Shown: positions 1-8,723, counted from the first letter of the stretch. The stretch is 64,000 bases of DNA from Bacteroidales bacterium (GCA_028704385.1 JAQVLA010000002.1:124001-188000), one strand, 5' to 3'. A program made the numbers and translations. The notes: generated by a model from the letters alone, not told the origin.

Positions 1-411
1 GTAGATAAGATTCTCTTGCCCCTCTTGTTTCCAATAACCAAACTCTTCAAAACTGCCGGTATATATACGACCTTCATGTGAGAACACAGAACGAAGTATC
101 ATTTTTGTGGGAATCTCATAAAGCTTAGATTCAGTGCCTTTCAGCACCAACAAACCTTTGTTGTTGGCCATATAGACAATACCATTATCATCAAGGCTAA
201 TATCCCAGTTTTGGTTTCCGGCCTGATACTTTTCCGGCTTGAAATGGTTTACTTTGTAATAACTCTGAGCAATGGAACAGTTTGTAAATAAAGTGGTTAT
301 AATCAATATTAAACAAAACAAGGCTTGGCCAATCTCCCAATTCAAGTTGCAAAACTGTTTTGAAAATCTAAAAAAGCAAGATCTAATTATTTTATATATC
401 CTCATTTTCAT
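1..411 (-). CDS. Two-component-regulator-propeller type sensor, N-terminal part only (partial)
   Basis: The reverse strand reads open from an ATG at 411 (or 405) to the left edge, about 137 codons, so the gene is cut by the window. A hydrophobic stretch near residues 30-47 (ALFCLILIITTLF) followed by CSIAQ looks like a signal peptide or first membrane anchor. After it come propeller-like blades: NWDISLDDNGIVYMANNKG, then a repeat around residues 105-130 containing SVFSHEGRIYTGSFEEFGYW. This pattern is typical of the periplasmic Reg_prop beta-propellers that precede Y_Y_Y domains and either a histidine kinase or a LuxR/AraC output in Bacteroidota. The output domain lies outside the window, so the signalling class is unknown. 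It is divergent from the nucleotide-sugar operon at 563. Confidence 0.7.
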   Translation of the reverse strand, partial: MKMRIYKIIRSCFFRFSKQFCNLNWEIGQALFCLILIITTLFTNCSIAQSYYKVNHFKPEKYQAGNQNWDISLDDNGIVYMANNKGLLVLKGTESKLYEIPTKMILRSVFSHEGRIYTGSFEEFGYWKQEGQENLIY

Positions 412-562
412 CAGAAAAAGTGATAATTAGTCAGTTTAATTTGATAGTTTTTTCAAGTTGTAAATTTAATTAATTCGGGCTAAACTATTACAAATGTTTA
501 AGATTAATGTAACTTGCAGCCGCTAAAACATTTTTCAAATTTTTAATTTTTACTTAATTTTT

Positions 563-1150
563 ATGACAACAACCAATGATTATTTTGCCCACGAAACAGC
601 TGTGATCGATGAGGGCTGCGAGATTGGAAAAGGAACAAAAATCTGGCATTTTACGCATATTATGTCAGGCTGCAAGATTGGCGAGAACTGTAATTTCGGA
701 CAAAATGTAGTGGTGTCGCCCGGAGTTGTGCTGGGTCGCAACGTAAAAGTTCAAAATAATGTTTCAATTTACACAGGTGTGATTTGCGAGGACGATGTTT
801 TTTTGGGGCCTTCGATGGTTTTCACCAACGTAATTAATCCCCGAAGTGCTGTGAACCGCAAGGCTGAATATGCCAGAACCCTTGTTGGCCGCGGTGCTTC
901 AATAGGAGCGAATGCGACAATAGTTTGCGGTAACGATATTGGCGAATTTGCTTTTATTGGTGCAGGAGCTGTTGTAACTAAAACCATACCCGCATATGCC
1001 TTGGTAGTTGGCAATCCGGCTCGCCACGTCGGTTGGATGAGTGAGTTTGGCCACCGCCTAAGGTTCGACGAAAACGGTCTGGCCACCTGTCCTGAAAGTG
1101 GAGAACAATACCAGCTGGCAAACGGAATCGTTCGTAAAATTTCTGAATAA
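563..1150 (+). CDS. Left-handed beta-helix N-acetyltransferase (WbpD/WlbB-like)
   Basis: A 195-residue protein made almost wholly of hexapeptide repeats (for example IGKGTK, IGENCNFGQNVVVSPG, IGANATIVCGNDIG) between about residues 10 and 155, with the end signature VVGNPARHVGWMS. Length and repeat layout match the WbpD/WlbB family. Those enzymes transfer an acetyl group from acetyl-CoA to the 3-amino group of UDP-2-acetamido-3-amino-2,3-dideoxy-glucuronate in surface polysaccharide synthesis. It is followed 15 bp later by galE and then rfbB, which supports a role in activated-sugar supply. The dehydrogenase and aminotransferase that normally make its substrate are not in the window, so the exact sugar is inferred. 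Confidence 0.85.
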   Translation: MTTTNDYFAHETAVIDEGCEIGKGTKIWHFTHIMSGCKIGENCNFGQNVVVSPGVVLGRNVKVQNNVSIYTGVICEDDVFLGPSMVFTNVINPRSAVNRKAEYARTLVGRGASIGANATIVCGNDIGEFAFIGAGAVVTKTIPAYALVVGNPARHVGWMSEFGHRLRFDENGLATCPESGEQYQLANGIVRKISE

Positions 1151-1165
1151 TACTATACAAGTAAT

Positions 1166-2197
1166 ATGATGAAGATATTAGTAACCGGAGGAACGGGATA
1201 TATCGGTTCTCATACGGTAGTTGAATTACAAAAGGAAGGCTTTGAGGTTGTGATAGTGGATAACCTTTCAAATTCGCAGGAGTGGATTGTTGATGCCATT
1301 ACCGAGATATCTGGCAAAAGGCCTCATTTTGAGCAGTTTGATCTTTCTGATAAGCAAAAAACAACTGAGTTTTTTAAACGTCATTATGATATAAAAGGTG
1401 TCATCCATTTTGCAGCTTATAAAGCTGTGGGCGAATCAGTTGAAAAACCTTTGATGTATTATCGGAATAATTTGGTTTCACTCATGAATATTCTTGAAAG
1501 CATGATGGCTAATGGTGTTCCAAACCTTGTTTTCTCTTCTTCCTGCACGGTTTATGGTCAGCCTGATGAACTGCCTGTATCAGAAAAAGCACCAATAAAA
1601 AAGGCAGAATCACCTTATGGCAATACCAAGCAAATTTCTGAAGAGATCATTCAGGATACCATTAAATCCAGCAAGCTAAATGCGATTGCTTTACGATATT
1701 TCAATCCGATTGGTGCGCATGAATCAGCCAAAATCGGTGAGCTTCCGCTTGGCGTACCAAATAATTTAGTTCCTTTTATTACCCAAACCGCAATAGGTAT
1801 TCGTGAAAAGCTTTCGGTATTTGGTGACGATTATAACACCCCAGATGGAACAGCAATACGCGATTATATTCATGTAGTTGATCTGGCTCTGGCTCACGTA
1901 GTTGCAGTAAAACGCATGATTGAAAAACAAATGAAAAGCGATTTTGAGATTTTTAATCTTGGAACCGGCAACGGCTATTCTGTTTTGGATGTGATCAAGT
2001 CGTTCGAAAAAGTTAGTGGCCTGAAGCTGAACTATAAAATCGTTGATCGTCGCCCGGGCGATGTGGAACAGGTTTGGGCAAATCCTAATTGGTCGAATGA
2101 AGAATTGGGATGGAAAGCTCAAAGAAATCTCGATGAAATGACCGCTTCAGCCTGGAAATGGGAACAATATTATCGTAATAAAAAGAAAACCAATTAA
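1166..2197 (+). CDS. galE: UDP-glucose 4-epimerase
   Basis: 343-residue extended short-chain dehydrogenase. The NAD-binding loop GGTGYIGS is at residues 8-15, the catalytic serine region SSSCTVYG at 124-131, and the Tyr-Lys pair in YGNTK at Y151 and K155. Further family marks are HFAAYKAVGES near 81-91 and RYFNPIGAH. It interconverts UDP-glucose and UDP-galactose (or the N-acetyl forms) in the cytoplasm. Two ATG codons stand in tandem (1166 and 1169) and either may start. The gene lies 15 bp after the acetyltransferase and 2 bp before rfbB, so all three are probably one transcript. Confidence 0.93.
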   Translation: MMKILVTGGTGYIGSHTVVELQKEGFEVVIVDNLSNSQEWIVDAITEISGKRPHFEQFDLSDKQKTTEFFKRHYDIKGVIHFAAYKAVGESVEKPLMYYRNNLVSLMNILESMMANGVPNLVFSSSCTVYGQPDELPVSEKAPIKKAESPYGNTKQISEEIIQDTIKSSKLNAIALRYFNPIGAHESAKIGELPLGVPNNLVPFITQTAIGIREKLSVFGDDYNTPDGTAIRDYIHVVDLALAHVVAVKRMIEKQMKSDFEIFNLGTGNGYSVLDVIKSFEKVSGLKLNYKIVDRRPGDVEQVWANPNWSNEELGWKAQRNLDEMTASAWKWEQYYRNKKKTN

Positions 2198-2199
2198 AT

Positions 2200-3252
2200 A
2201 TGAAAAAGATTTTAATAACCGGAGGTGCCGGATTTATCGGCTCTCATGTGGTGAGGCTTTTTGTAAATAATTATCCCAACTATCAGATTTACAACCTCGA
2301 TAAGTTAACTTACGCCGGAAATTTGGCTAATTTGAAAGATGTCGAAGATAAGCCAAATTATCATTTCATCAAGGCAGATATCGTTGATGGAGAGCAAATG
2401 CAGGCACTTTTTGAAGATCATCAGTTCGATAGCGTGATCCATTTGGCTGCCGAATCACATGTAGATCGCTCTATCGCTAATCCGATGGAGTTTATTATGG
2501 CCAATATTGTGGGCACTGTAAACCTGCTCAATGCCGCACGCCATCAGTGGCAGGGCGATTTTGAAGGCAAACGCTTTTATCATATTTCAACTGACGAGGT
2601 TTATGGCTCGCTTGGGCATACAGGATTTTTTTATGAAACTACACCTTATGATCCGCATAGCCCGTATTCGGCCTCGAAAGCAAGCAGCGATCACCTGGTG
2701 AGGGCTTATCATGACACGTATAACCTGCCAATCGTGATTTCAAATTGCTCCAATAATTATGGCCCAAATCAGTTTCCGGAAAAGCTTATTCCGCTGATAA
2801 TTAATAATATAAGAAATGAAAAGCCATTGCCTGTTTATGGCAAAGGCCTCAATGTTCGCGATTGGCTTTATGTGGTCGATCATGCCCGTGCCATTGACGT
2901 GATTTTCCATCAGGGAGGCGATGGCGAAACCTACAATATTGGCGGACACAACGAATGGAAAAATATTGACATTGTTAAGCTTGTTTGCGAGATTATGGAC
3001 GGGAAGCTTGGCAGAGCTGATGGAACTTCCGAGAAGCTGATCACTTTTGTAAAAGACCGTGCCGGTCACGACCTGCGCTATGCCATTGATGCTACAAAAT
3101 TGCAGAACGAGCTGGGCTGGATGCCTTCGCTTCAGTTTGAAGAGGGAATCAGAAAAACCATCGATTGGTACCTCGAAAATCAAAGCTGGCTCGATGAAGT
3201 AACATCGGGTAATTACCTGAAATATTACGAAGAACAATATCAGAAACGTTAA
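2200..3252 (+). CDS. rfbB: dTDP-glucose 4,6-dehydratase
   Basis: 350 residues, the usual length. The Rossmann loop GGAGFIGSHV is at 8-17, the catalytic TDEVYGSL begins at T131-D132-E133, and YSASK carries Y156 and K160. HLAAESHVDRSI near 81-92 is diagnostic of the dehydratase group. The enzyme makes dTDP-4-keto-6-deoxyglucose, the precursor of dTDP-rhamnose and related sugars. No rfbA, rfbC or rfbD is next to it, so the later steps must be encoded elsewhere. It is the last gene of its operon; a strong terminator follows 18 bp after the stop. Confidence 0.93.
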   Translation: MKKILITGGAGFIGSHVVRLFVNNYPNYQIYNLDKLTYAGNLANLKDVEDKPNYHFIKADIVDGEQMQALFEDHQFDSVIHLAAESHVDRSIANPMEFIMANIVGTVNLLNAARHQWQGDFEGKRFYHISTDEVYGSLGHTGFFYETTPYDPHSPYSASKASSDHLVRAYHDTYNLPIVISNCSNNYGPNQFPEKLIPLIINNIRNEKPLPVYGKGLNVRDWLYVVDHARAIDVIFHQGGDGETYNIGGHNEWKNIDIVKLVCEIMDGKLGRADGTSEKLITFVKDRAGHDLRYAIDATKLQNELGWMPSLQFEEGIRKTIDWYLENQSWLDEVTSGNYLKYYEEQYQKR

Positions 3253-3270
3253 TCGAAAGACTCAAAATAG

Positions 3271-3302
3271 AAGCCTCTGATTTTTTTGGAGGCTTTTTTT
3301 TT
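3271..3302 (+). terminator. Rho-independent terminator after rfbB
   Basis: Stem AAGCCTC (3271-3277) pairs perfectly with GAGGCTT (3289-3295) across an 11-nt T-rich loop. A T run to about 3302 follows. It lies 18 bp past the rfbB stop. Confidence 0.85.
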
Positions 3303-3313
3303 ATGAGAAATTG

Positions 3314-3388
3314 AATTATTCGGGAATCTAATCCCGAAAAACCATAATAATTCGGGCTTCTATTCCTGAAATATTATAATAATTCGGG
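3314..3388. repeat. 32-bp direct repeat, about 2.3 copies, with internal TTCGGGA/TCCCGAA palindrome
   Basis: The core AATTATTCGGG / ATAATTCGGG occurs with CGGG at 3321, 3353 and 3385, exactly 32 bp apart. In copy 1 the core is paired with a perfect inverted partner: TTCGGGA at 3319-3325 and TCCCGAA at 3332-3338. In copy 2 the palindrome is imperfect (TTCGGG versus CCTGAA). The array lies between the rfbB terminator and the next operon. Confidence 0.7.
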
Positions 3389-3471
3389 ATTTGAGGTGTA
3401 ATTTAAACAGTTTTCAGAAAAGAGTCTTGTATTTGCACAAGGTCGTATAAGTCTGTTTCCCTTCAAATATT

Positions 3472-3479
3472 TACCTTTG
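3472..3479 (+). promoter_or_regulatory. Candidate Bacteroidota -7 element TACCTTTG
   Basis: TACCTTTG fits the TAnnTTTG -7 consensus known for the Bacteroidota primary sigma factor. It lies 22 bp before the TTG start of the glycosyltransferase. I see no clean -33 TTTG at the expected distance, so only the -7 half is supported. Confidence 0.45.
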
Positions 3480-3501
3480 CCAATTAAAAATCAGAGCCAT
3501 T

Positions 3502-4368
3502 TTGAAAACACCTACAATCAGTATTGTCATTCCGGCTTATAATGAGGAAGAAGGAATCTGGCACGGTCTCGAACGGATTACCGAAATGCAATACCACAAT
3601 CGCTATGAAGTAATTTATGTTGATGATGGATCATCTGATCATACTTTTGATATCATCTCGGATTATCCTGTTAAATGCGTTCGGCACAATGTCAATAAAG
3701 GTTACGGTGCCGCGCTGAAAACGGGGATTCGAAAAGCCACAGGAGATAAAATTGTTATTCTGGACAGCGACGGACAACACGACCCAAAATATATTGAAAC
3801 ACTCATCGAAATGCTTGATGATCATGATATGGTGATTGGCGAGCGTACCGATGATTCATTCCAAGTGAAGCGCAGACAAAGCGGAAAAAAGTTTATTCGC
3901 ATGATTGGAGAGTTTTTGGTTGAACAAAAACTGCCGGATTATAATTCCGGTTTTCGGGGTTTCGATCGGAAATTGATCACCGAAATGCTTCACATCATGC
4001 CCAACGGATTTTCCTTTTCCACAACTTCAACCCTTGCTTTTCTGAAAGAAGGATATACGATTGGAACTTTTCCCATCGTGGTCGAAGAACGAATTGGCAG
4101 GCAAAGCAATGTGAAATTCATGAAAGATGGCTCAAAAACTATTTTGTTATTGCTTCGTATCATCATGTTGTTCAATCCGTTAAAGCTTTTTTTCCCGACA
4201 AGTATTTTTGTTTTTAGTCTGGGAATTTTATGGGGAATAGCGGGTTATTTTATTGCTGACAGATTCCCAAATAGTGCCACTTTGATTACGATGATGGGCG
4301 TATTTATCTTTTTCTCTGGACTACTGGCAGATCAGGTTGCGATGCTCAACCGAACAAAACGAAGCTGA
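3502..4368 (+). CDS. Family 2 glycosyltransferase with C-terminal membrane helices
   Basis: 288 residues. The start is most likely the TTG at 3502, because the family N-terminus TISIVIPAYNEEEG follows immediately and no ATG is near. The nucleotide-binding aspartates are in YVDDGSSD (D41-D42) and the metal DxD in LDSDGQHDP (88-90). Two hydrophobic segments at about 225-245 and 250-275 resemble the anchors of polyprenyl-phosphate sugar synthases of the DPM1/GtrB type, so it may load a sugar onto a lipid carrier. It overlaps the next gene by one base (TGATG), implying translational coupling. Acceptor and sugar are unknown. Confidence 0.85.
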   Translation: MKTPTISIVIPAYNEEEGIWHGLERITEMQYHNRYEVIYVDDGSSDHTFDIISDYPVKCVRHNVNKGYGAALKTGIRKATGDKIVILDSDGQHDPKYIETLIEMLDDHDMVIGERTDDSFQVKRRQSGKKFIRMIGEFLVEQKLPDYNSGFRGFDRKLITEMLHIMPNGFSFSTTSTLAFLKEGYTIGTFPIVVEERIGRQSNVKFMKDGSKTILLLLRIIMLFNPLKLFFPTSIFVFSLGILWGIAGYFIADRFPNSATLITMMGVFIFFSGLLADQVAMLNRTKRS

Positions 4369-5105
4369 TGAGTCGGTACGAGCAGTCTGATCATAAAAAC
4401 TGGTGGACCGATAAGGATGTGGAAGCACATTGGGATCGGGTTGCTTCTATTTATGTTACCGAGAATAACAAGGTAAAAAGTGCTCACGACCAGCGTTTTA
4501 TTGAAAGTATGCAACATTTGCAGCTCAAAAATGCCAAAAAAGTACTGAATGTAACCAGTCGCGATGCCGAGGCCGATGATTTTATTCATCGAGAAAATCC
4601 TGAAATCGAGGTGATTAATGCTGAGATATCTTCCGGATTGATGGCTGAAGCAACCAAAATACGTCCTCAGATTATTCAGCAAAAAATTGAAACTTATAAT
4701 CAATTACCTTTCGAAATAGGAACATTCGATCGGGTGTTGAGTCTCGAAACCCTCGAACATGCGGCTGATCCGCTGGCTTTTTTAAAGGAAATGCATCGCG
4801 TCAGCACGAAAGATGCCCGTTTGGTCTTGAGTTGTCCGCCAGCAACCAGCGAAATACCGTACCAAATATTTACAAAACTGTTTGGCGGACATGGCGAAGG
4901 ACCTCACCGTTTTTTGCCTTCCAACGAAGTAAAAGTGATGATGCGGAAAGCGGGTTGGAAAGTGCTATTTCATAAAGGAACGGTTCTGATACCCGTTGGG
5001 CCGCAGCCTTTACAGCAGTTTGGCGAACGCATTATCAATGCTTTCCAGGGCAGTATATTTGCAGAATTAGGAATCCGTCAATTTTTTGTTTGTGAAAAGT
5101 ATTGA
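4368..5105 (+). CDS. Class I SAM methyltransferase-like protein, degenerate motif I
   Basis: 245 residues with the shape of a Methyltransf_11/23 domain. The acidic strand after motif I (EVINAEIS, 81-88) and the motif DRVLSLETLEHAADPLAF (121-138) are clear. The SAM-binding motif I, normally E/DxGxGxG, reads VLNVTSRDAEAD at 59-70 and lacks the glycines. The protein may bind SAM weakly or bind something else. It begins inside the stop of the GT2 gene and its end overlaps the next gene, so it belongs to the 3502-7419 operon. O- or C-methylation of a glycan or lipid intermediate would be the family-based guess. Confidence 0.7.
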   Translation: MSRYEQSDHKNWWTDKDVEAHWDRVASIYVTENNKVKSAHDQRFIESMQHLQLKNAKKVLNVTSRDAEADDFIHRENPEIEVINAEISSGLMAEATKIRPQIIQQKIETYNQLPFEIGTFDRVLSLETLEHAADPLAFLKEMHRVSTKDARLVLSCPPATSEIPYQIFTKLFGGHGEGPHRFLPSNEVKVMMRKAGWKVLFHKGTVLIPVGPQPLQQFGERIINAFQGSIFAELGIRQFFVCEKY

Positions 5106-6408
5106 TCAGCTGCAATCGGTGATGCGGTCGCATTTGTGCAATCGTTGTGGAAGTTGTGTAGGGCTGTCCAGTGGTAAAATCATTATTCAGGATAAAACCG
5201 GTAAATACCAACCCAAAATTATTGCACCGATTGACGACACATTAGCCGATACACTTTGGGAAGCCTGCCCGGGAAAGTATTTCAGTTTTCCTGATTTTAG
5301 AAAGGGATTTTATCCTGATGCTGCTCATTTTCATACTTTTATAGGGCCTTACGAGCGAATTGGAATTGGTTATGCTGCCGATCCTACAATCCGTCACGAA
5401 GGAGCATCAGGCGGGATAATCTCTGCAATACTCATCTGGCTCTTGAAGCAGCAAAAAATAGATGGAGCAGTGGTTTTGGGAATGTCAGAAACAGAGCCCT
5501 GGTTAACTCAGGCATTTATTGCTACTACTCCTGAGGAGGTGCTTTTGGGCGCACAGAGTAAGTACATCATCAGTTCGACCAATGATATTTTGCCTGAGAT
5601 AGAGGCTTTCGATGGCAAATTGGCTTATGTAGGACTACCCGGACAGATACAATCCATCCGGAAATTGCAACGGATGAAGCATCCTTCAGTGAAGAATATC
5701 AGTTATATTTTCGGACCTTTTTATGGAAATACCTTGCATTTTTCATCCGTTCACAGCTTTTTGAAAACGCATGGCGAAAAGGATTACCATAATATCACCA
5801 AACTTTATTTTCGCTATGGCGAATGGCCTGGAAATATGCGTGTTGAGTTGAAATCGGGAAGAGTAATTGAACTTAAGAAATTTCATGCCAATTACCTGAT
5901 TCCTTTTCATATTTTACGTAATAGCCTCTATTGCACGGATTTAACGAATGAATTTACAGATATTTCGGGAGGTGATGCCTGGGCTCCGGTGTATGAAGAA
6001 CGTGGCAAAGGTTTTTCAATGGTGATCAGCCGGAGTAAGAAGGGGGATGACTTGCTTAATGAAATGATTGATGCAGGTTGGCTCAGTTTTGATGAAATCA
6101 GTGAACAGGAAGCCATTACGATGCATTCGCATGGCTATGATTTCAAGAAACGTGGCGGGTTTATCCGTATTAAGTTCAGGAAATGGATAGGAAAAAGTAT
6201 TCCGGATTTTGGTTATGAAGTGAAGGATTTCCCGCTTTCGCGGTATCTTATGGAATTGATAATCAGCAGTTTGTTTATTTTCATGAGCACAGGCTTTGCC
6301 CGCTGGCTTATTGAGCAGTTTTCGCCAAAATTTGTTGGTGGCATTTTTGAGAAAACACGTACCATCTGGAAGAAATCTACACATAAAATCAAACGAAAAG
6401 ACCTATAG
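5092..6408 (+). CDS. FrhB-like iron-sulfur flavoprotein (coenzyme F420 hydrogenase/dehydrogenase beta-subunit family)
   Basis: About 438 residues. GTG at 5092 is the preferred start (TTG at 5086 also possible); it overlaps the previous gene by 14 bp. A cysteine cluster CNRCGSC (C16, C19, C22) with a later CPG (C59) suggests one [4Fe-4S] centre. The segment EGASGGIISAIL near 102-113 is the FrhB family mark. The C-terminal 50 residues contain one membrane segment (LIISSLFIFMSTGFARWLI). Members of this family in Bacteroidota commonly sit in polysaccharide loci as presumed flavin-dependent redox enzymes, not as F420 hydrogenases. No other F420 gene is visible. It may reduce an isoprenoid or sugar intermediate; the substrate is unknown. 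Confidence 0.75.
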   Translation: MKSIDQLQSVMRSHLCNRCGSCVGLSSGKIIIQDKTGKYQPKIIAPIDDTLADTLWEACPGKYFSFPDFRKGFYPDAAHFHTFIGPYERIGIGYAADPTIRHEGASGGIISAILIWLLKQQKIDGAVVLGMSETEPWLTQAFIATTPEEVLLGAQSKYIISSTNDILPEIEAFDGKLAYVGLPGQIQSIRKLQRMKHPSVKNISYIFGPFYGNTLHFSSVHSFLKTHGEKDYHNITKLYFRYGEWPGNMRVELKSGRVIELKKFHANYLIPFHILRNSLYCTDLTNEFTDISGGDAWAPVYEERGKGFSMVISRSKKGDDLLNEMIDAGWLSFDEISEQEAITMHSHGYDFKKRGGFIRIKFRKWIGKSIPDFGYEVKDFPLSRYLMELIISSLFIFMSTGFARWLIEQFSPKFVGGIFEKTRTIWKKSTHKIKRKDL

Positions 6409-7419
6409 ATGAGTAAGCAAACAAGAAGTTTATTGATCAAGCTGGCCGGTTCTGCACTTATCCTTTTTGTGCTTTTTAGTTTGATTGATATCGATCCTAA
6501 GGAATTCACTGCAATCCTACAGGAATTAAATATTTCTTATTACCTCATTTCGTTGTTTGGAGTAGTTATAGTGCTTGCTATTAAGAGTTTGCGCTGGCAA
6601 CAAATTATTAAAAACGAAGGATTTTACTATTCGCCTCAAAAGGCATTTGGAGCTTATATGGCATCTTTTACGATAGGTGTAATCACACCCGGAAGAATTG
6701 GCGAAATAGCCCGTTTGTATTACCTGAGGCAGGATTGTGAAATTGATTTTCTTACTTCTTTCAGAACTATCATAATTGATCGGATTTTTGATTTGGGTGT
6801 GCTGGTAATGCTGGCAATTGCAGGTTTATTTTACTATACCGGCTTACTTGAAAACAATATTTATCTGGCTGTTATTGTTGGCATTGCGATTTTTTTTATT
6901 GGTTTGGTTCTCTCCACTTTAGTGATTCAATTTTTAAAGAAAAGTACAAAACTGAACAAAAATCAATTTCTTAACTTTATTGATCTGAGCCTGAAACAAT
7001 CGATTGACTTAAAATCTGTTAAGCTTTGGGGTATCACACTTTTAGCTTATCTGGCTTTTTATGGTGCTTTGGCTTTGATTTTCCTTGCCGTAGGCATTCA
7101 ACTCAAAATCGTTGATATTGCGCTCATTTTTAGTGTTGTAAGCTTGGCAACGCTATTGCCAATTTCCTGGGCCGGATTTGGAACCCGGGAAGTTAGCCTT
7201 GTTTACTTGCTTTCTTTTTATCAGGTGCCAGCCGAAACAGCTATAACTTTTTCTTTATTGCAATTTGGCGCTTTTTTCCTTTTTGGAGGAATTATCGGGT
7301 TGGTATTCTGGTTGTTGATGCCTATCTCTTTGGAGAAGATAAAAACTGATAGCCAATCGCTAAAGCAAATGATCAGTCGAAAGAAAAAGTCTGATACACC
7401 TCTTGAAAATAAAAGTTAA
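6409..7419 (+). CDS. Lysylphosphatidylglycerol-synthase-TM / flippase-like membrane protein (UPF0104 family)
   Basis: 336 residues, about eight membrane helices. The family mark TPGRIGEIARLYYL is near residues 95-108, followed by IIDRIFDLG. This is the membrane half found in MprF and in AglD/YbhN proteins, which are thought to move or modify lipid-linked compounds; no catalytic synthetase domain is attached. The ATG directly follows the stop of the FrhB-like gene, so it ends the four-gene operon that starts at 3502. Position beside a polyprenyl-type GT2 suggests translocation of the lipid-linked product, by inference. A second family member lies at 44524-45585. Confidence 0.8.
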   Translation: MSKQTRSLLIKLAGSALILFVLFSLIDIDPKEFTAILQELNISYYLISLFGVVIVLAIKSLRWQQIIKNEGFYYSPQKAFGAYMASFTIGVITPGRIGEIARLYYLRQDCEIDFLTSFRTIIIDRIFDLGVLVMLAIAGLFYYTGLLENNIYLAVIVGIAIFFIGLVLSTLVIQFLKKSTKLNKNQFLNFIDLSLKQSIDLKSVKLWGITLLAYLAFYGALALIFLAVGIQLKIVDIALIFSVVSLATLLPISWAGFGTREVSLVYLLSFYQVPAETAITFSLLQFGAFFLFGGIIGLVFWLLMPISLEKIKTDSQSLKQMISRKKKSDTPLENKS

Positions 7420-7424
7420 AATTT

Positions 7425-8723
7425 CTACCAGTTTAGTTTAGCTACAGTCTCCTCAATTTTGGTGATAGTTGCTTCAGTTGGTAAAATTGCATCAGGTTTT
7501 AGATAATGCAATTGATGTGTAGCTTTGAAAAGTGCTTCTCCGCCTCCCGTGATATTGAGCATAATCAAGGCATCTTTTTCCATCAGGCCTTGTTGAACGG
7601 CTTTAATCAATGAAGCGGTTGCAATAGCAGCAGCCGGATGCAGGTCAACACCTTCGGTTTTTTGAAACAAAGTATCAGCATCTTTTGCTTGCTGATTGGT
7701 GGCAGAAAGCACCATACCACCTGCATCTGATAAGGCATCGAAAAGCCCACCCTTGATGGGATAGGGTGGTTTACGGTTCGAAAGCACTTTAGCATCAATT
7801 TCATCCACATGTCCACGGGCTTCCTGATCATCATAAGGCAGCATCTCGCGCGAGCGGGCTTCCCATGCTTTTTTTATTGGTACAAAAGGATGATTTTGAG
7901 AAACCATCAATTTCATTTTATGCGAACCAAACCGCCCGTCTTCAATAAATCTTAAGTTAGCCTCCCATGCTGCAATGGCACCCGTTCCGCTTCCGATCGC
8001 CTGAAAATAATAATCCGGAATGCGACCAATAAAAGTAGTTGCTGATAACATGGTTGTACCCATACCATCGCGTCGGGCAACATTTTTTGCGCCTCCTTCT
8101 GCATAAAAACCTTCTAAACCAATGATTTGATTGGAAAGGTGTATGGCATCAAAATAATCGCTTCCCTTTTTGGTGGCAAGTAATTTTACGCAGGGATTCA
8201 ATGGTTTTTCAAACCAAAGTGCATCCAGATTGGCTTCCGGAACACACAGTAAAAGAGGGATTTGATTATCGGAACAAACCTGTGCAAATGCTCTGGCTGT
8301 ATTTCCTGCAGAAGCTACTACCAAAACCTTTGCTTTCATTTCGTCTGTGATCCTCCCACCAACAGCATAGGCTTCGGTTTCCTTGAATGAACAGCTTGGC
8401 ATAAGGGCTCCTTTCTCAGGCCAGTAACCACAAAAAGAGATGTAAAGGTTTTCGAGTGACAGTGCTTTGGCCAGTCCGGTGCTTTTGTAGGTAACAGGTG
8501 CCGTAGATCCTCGTAGTATGCGATTTACAGGCAACCAGTCGGCAAAGGTGTATAGGCCATATGCATCGCCCCTCGGCTGGATTTGTTTGGTCGCATAAAC
8601 GGCTCTGATCAGGCTTGGCTGTTCACCATCCGGTGGATCAAGCAACCAGCCAGTGTCGTCAAAAATCTTTCCTGATGCAATTGATTGAAGTTTATAAGAA
8701 GTGGGCGTAAAATTAATTTCCAT
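7425..8723 (-). CDS. Cysteate synthase-like PLP enzyme (threonine-synthase fold)
   Basis: 432 residues, fold type II. The PLP lysine is K114 in SCSFKETEAY, the asparagine loop is SAGNTARAF (138-146), and the phosphate loop GSGTGAIAA starts at 244. The N-terminal sequence FDDTGWLLD and the segments LYISFCGYWPE and GGAKNVARRDGMGTT match, from memory, the cysteate synthase branch of threonine synthases, which make cysteate from O-phosphoserine and sulfite. In Bacteroidota this reaction starts sulfonolipid (capnine/sulfobacin) synthesis. No serine-palmitoyltransferase-like partner is nearby. Threonine synthase is the alternative, but its N-terminal domain and SFKDR motif are absent. It ends 5 bp from the convergent flippase gene with no terminator visible. 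Confidence 0.7.
   Translation of the reverse strand: MEINFTPTSYKLQSIASGKIFDDTGWLLDPPDGEQPSLIRAVYATKQIQPRGDAYGLYTFADWLPVNRILRGSTAPVTYKSTGLAKALSLENLYISFCGYWPEKGALMPSCSFKETEAYAVGGRITDEMKAKVLVVASAGNTARAFAQVCSDNQIPLLLCVPEANLDALWFEKPLNPCVKLLATKKGSDYFDAIHLSNQIIGLEGFYAEGGAKNVARRDGMGTTMLSATTFIGRIPDYYFQAIGSGTGAIAAWEANLRFIEDGRFGSHKMKLMVSQNHPFVPIKKAWEARSREMLPYDDQEARGHVDEIDAKVLSNRKPPYPIKGGLFDALSDAGGMVLSATNQQAKDADTLFQKTEGVDLHPAAAIATASLIKAVQQGLMEKDALIMLNITGGGEALFKATHQLHYLKPDAILPTEATITKIEETVAKLNW

Noticed and set aside
2740-3237. A 165-codon open frame antisense to rfbB
   Set aside because: rfbB is certain from its motifs; the reverse frame has no start signal or family match.
3314-3388. CRISPR array
   Set aside because: The units are contiguous with no unique spacers, only 2.3 copies exist and no cas gene is near.
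5092-6408. True F420-reducing hydrogenase subunit
   Set aside because: No other F420 or hydrogenase genes are present and the family has many polysaccharide-locus members; the name reflects family only.
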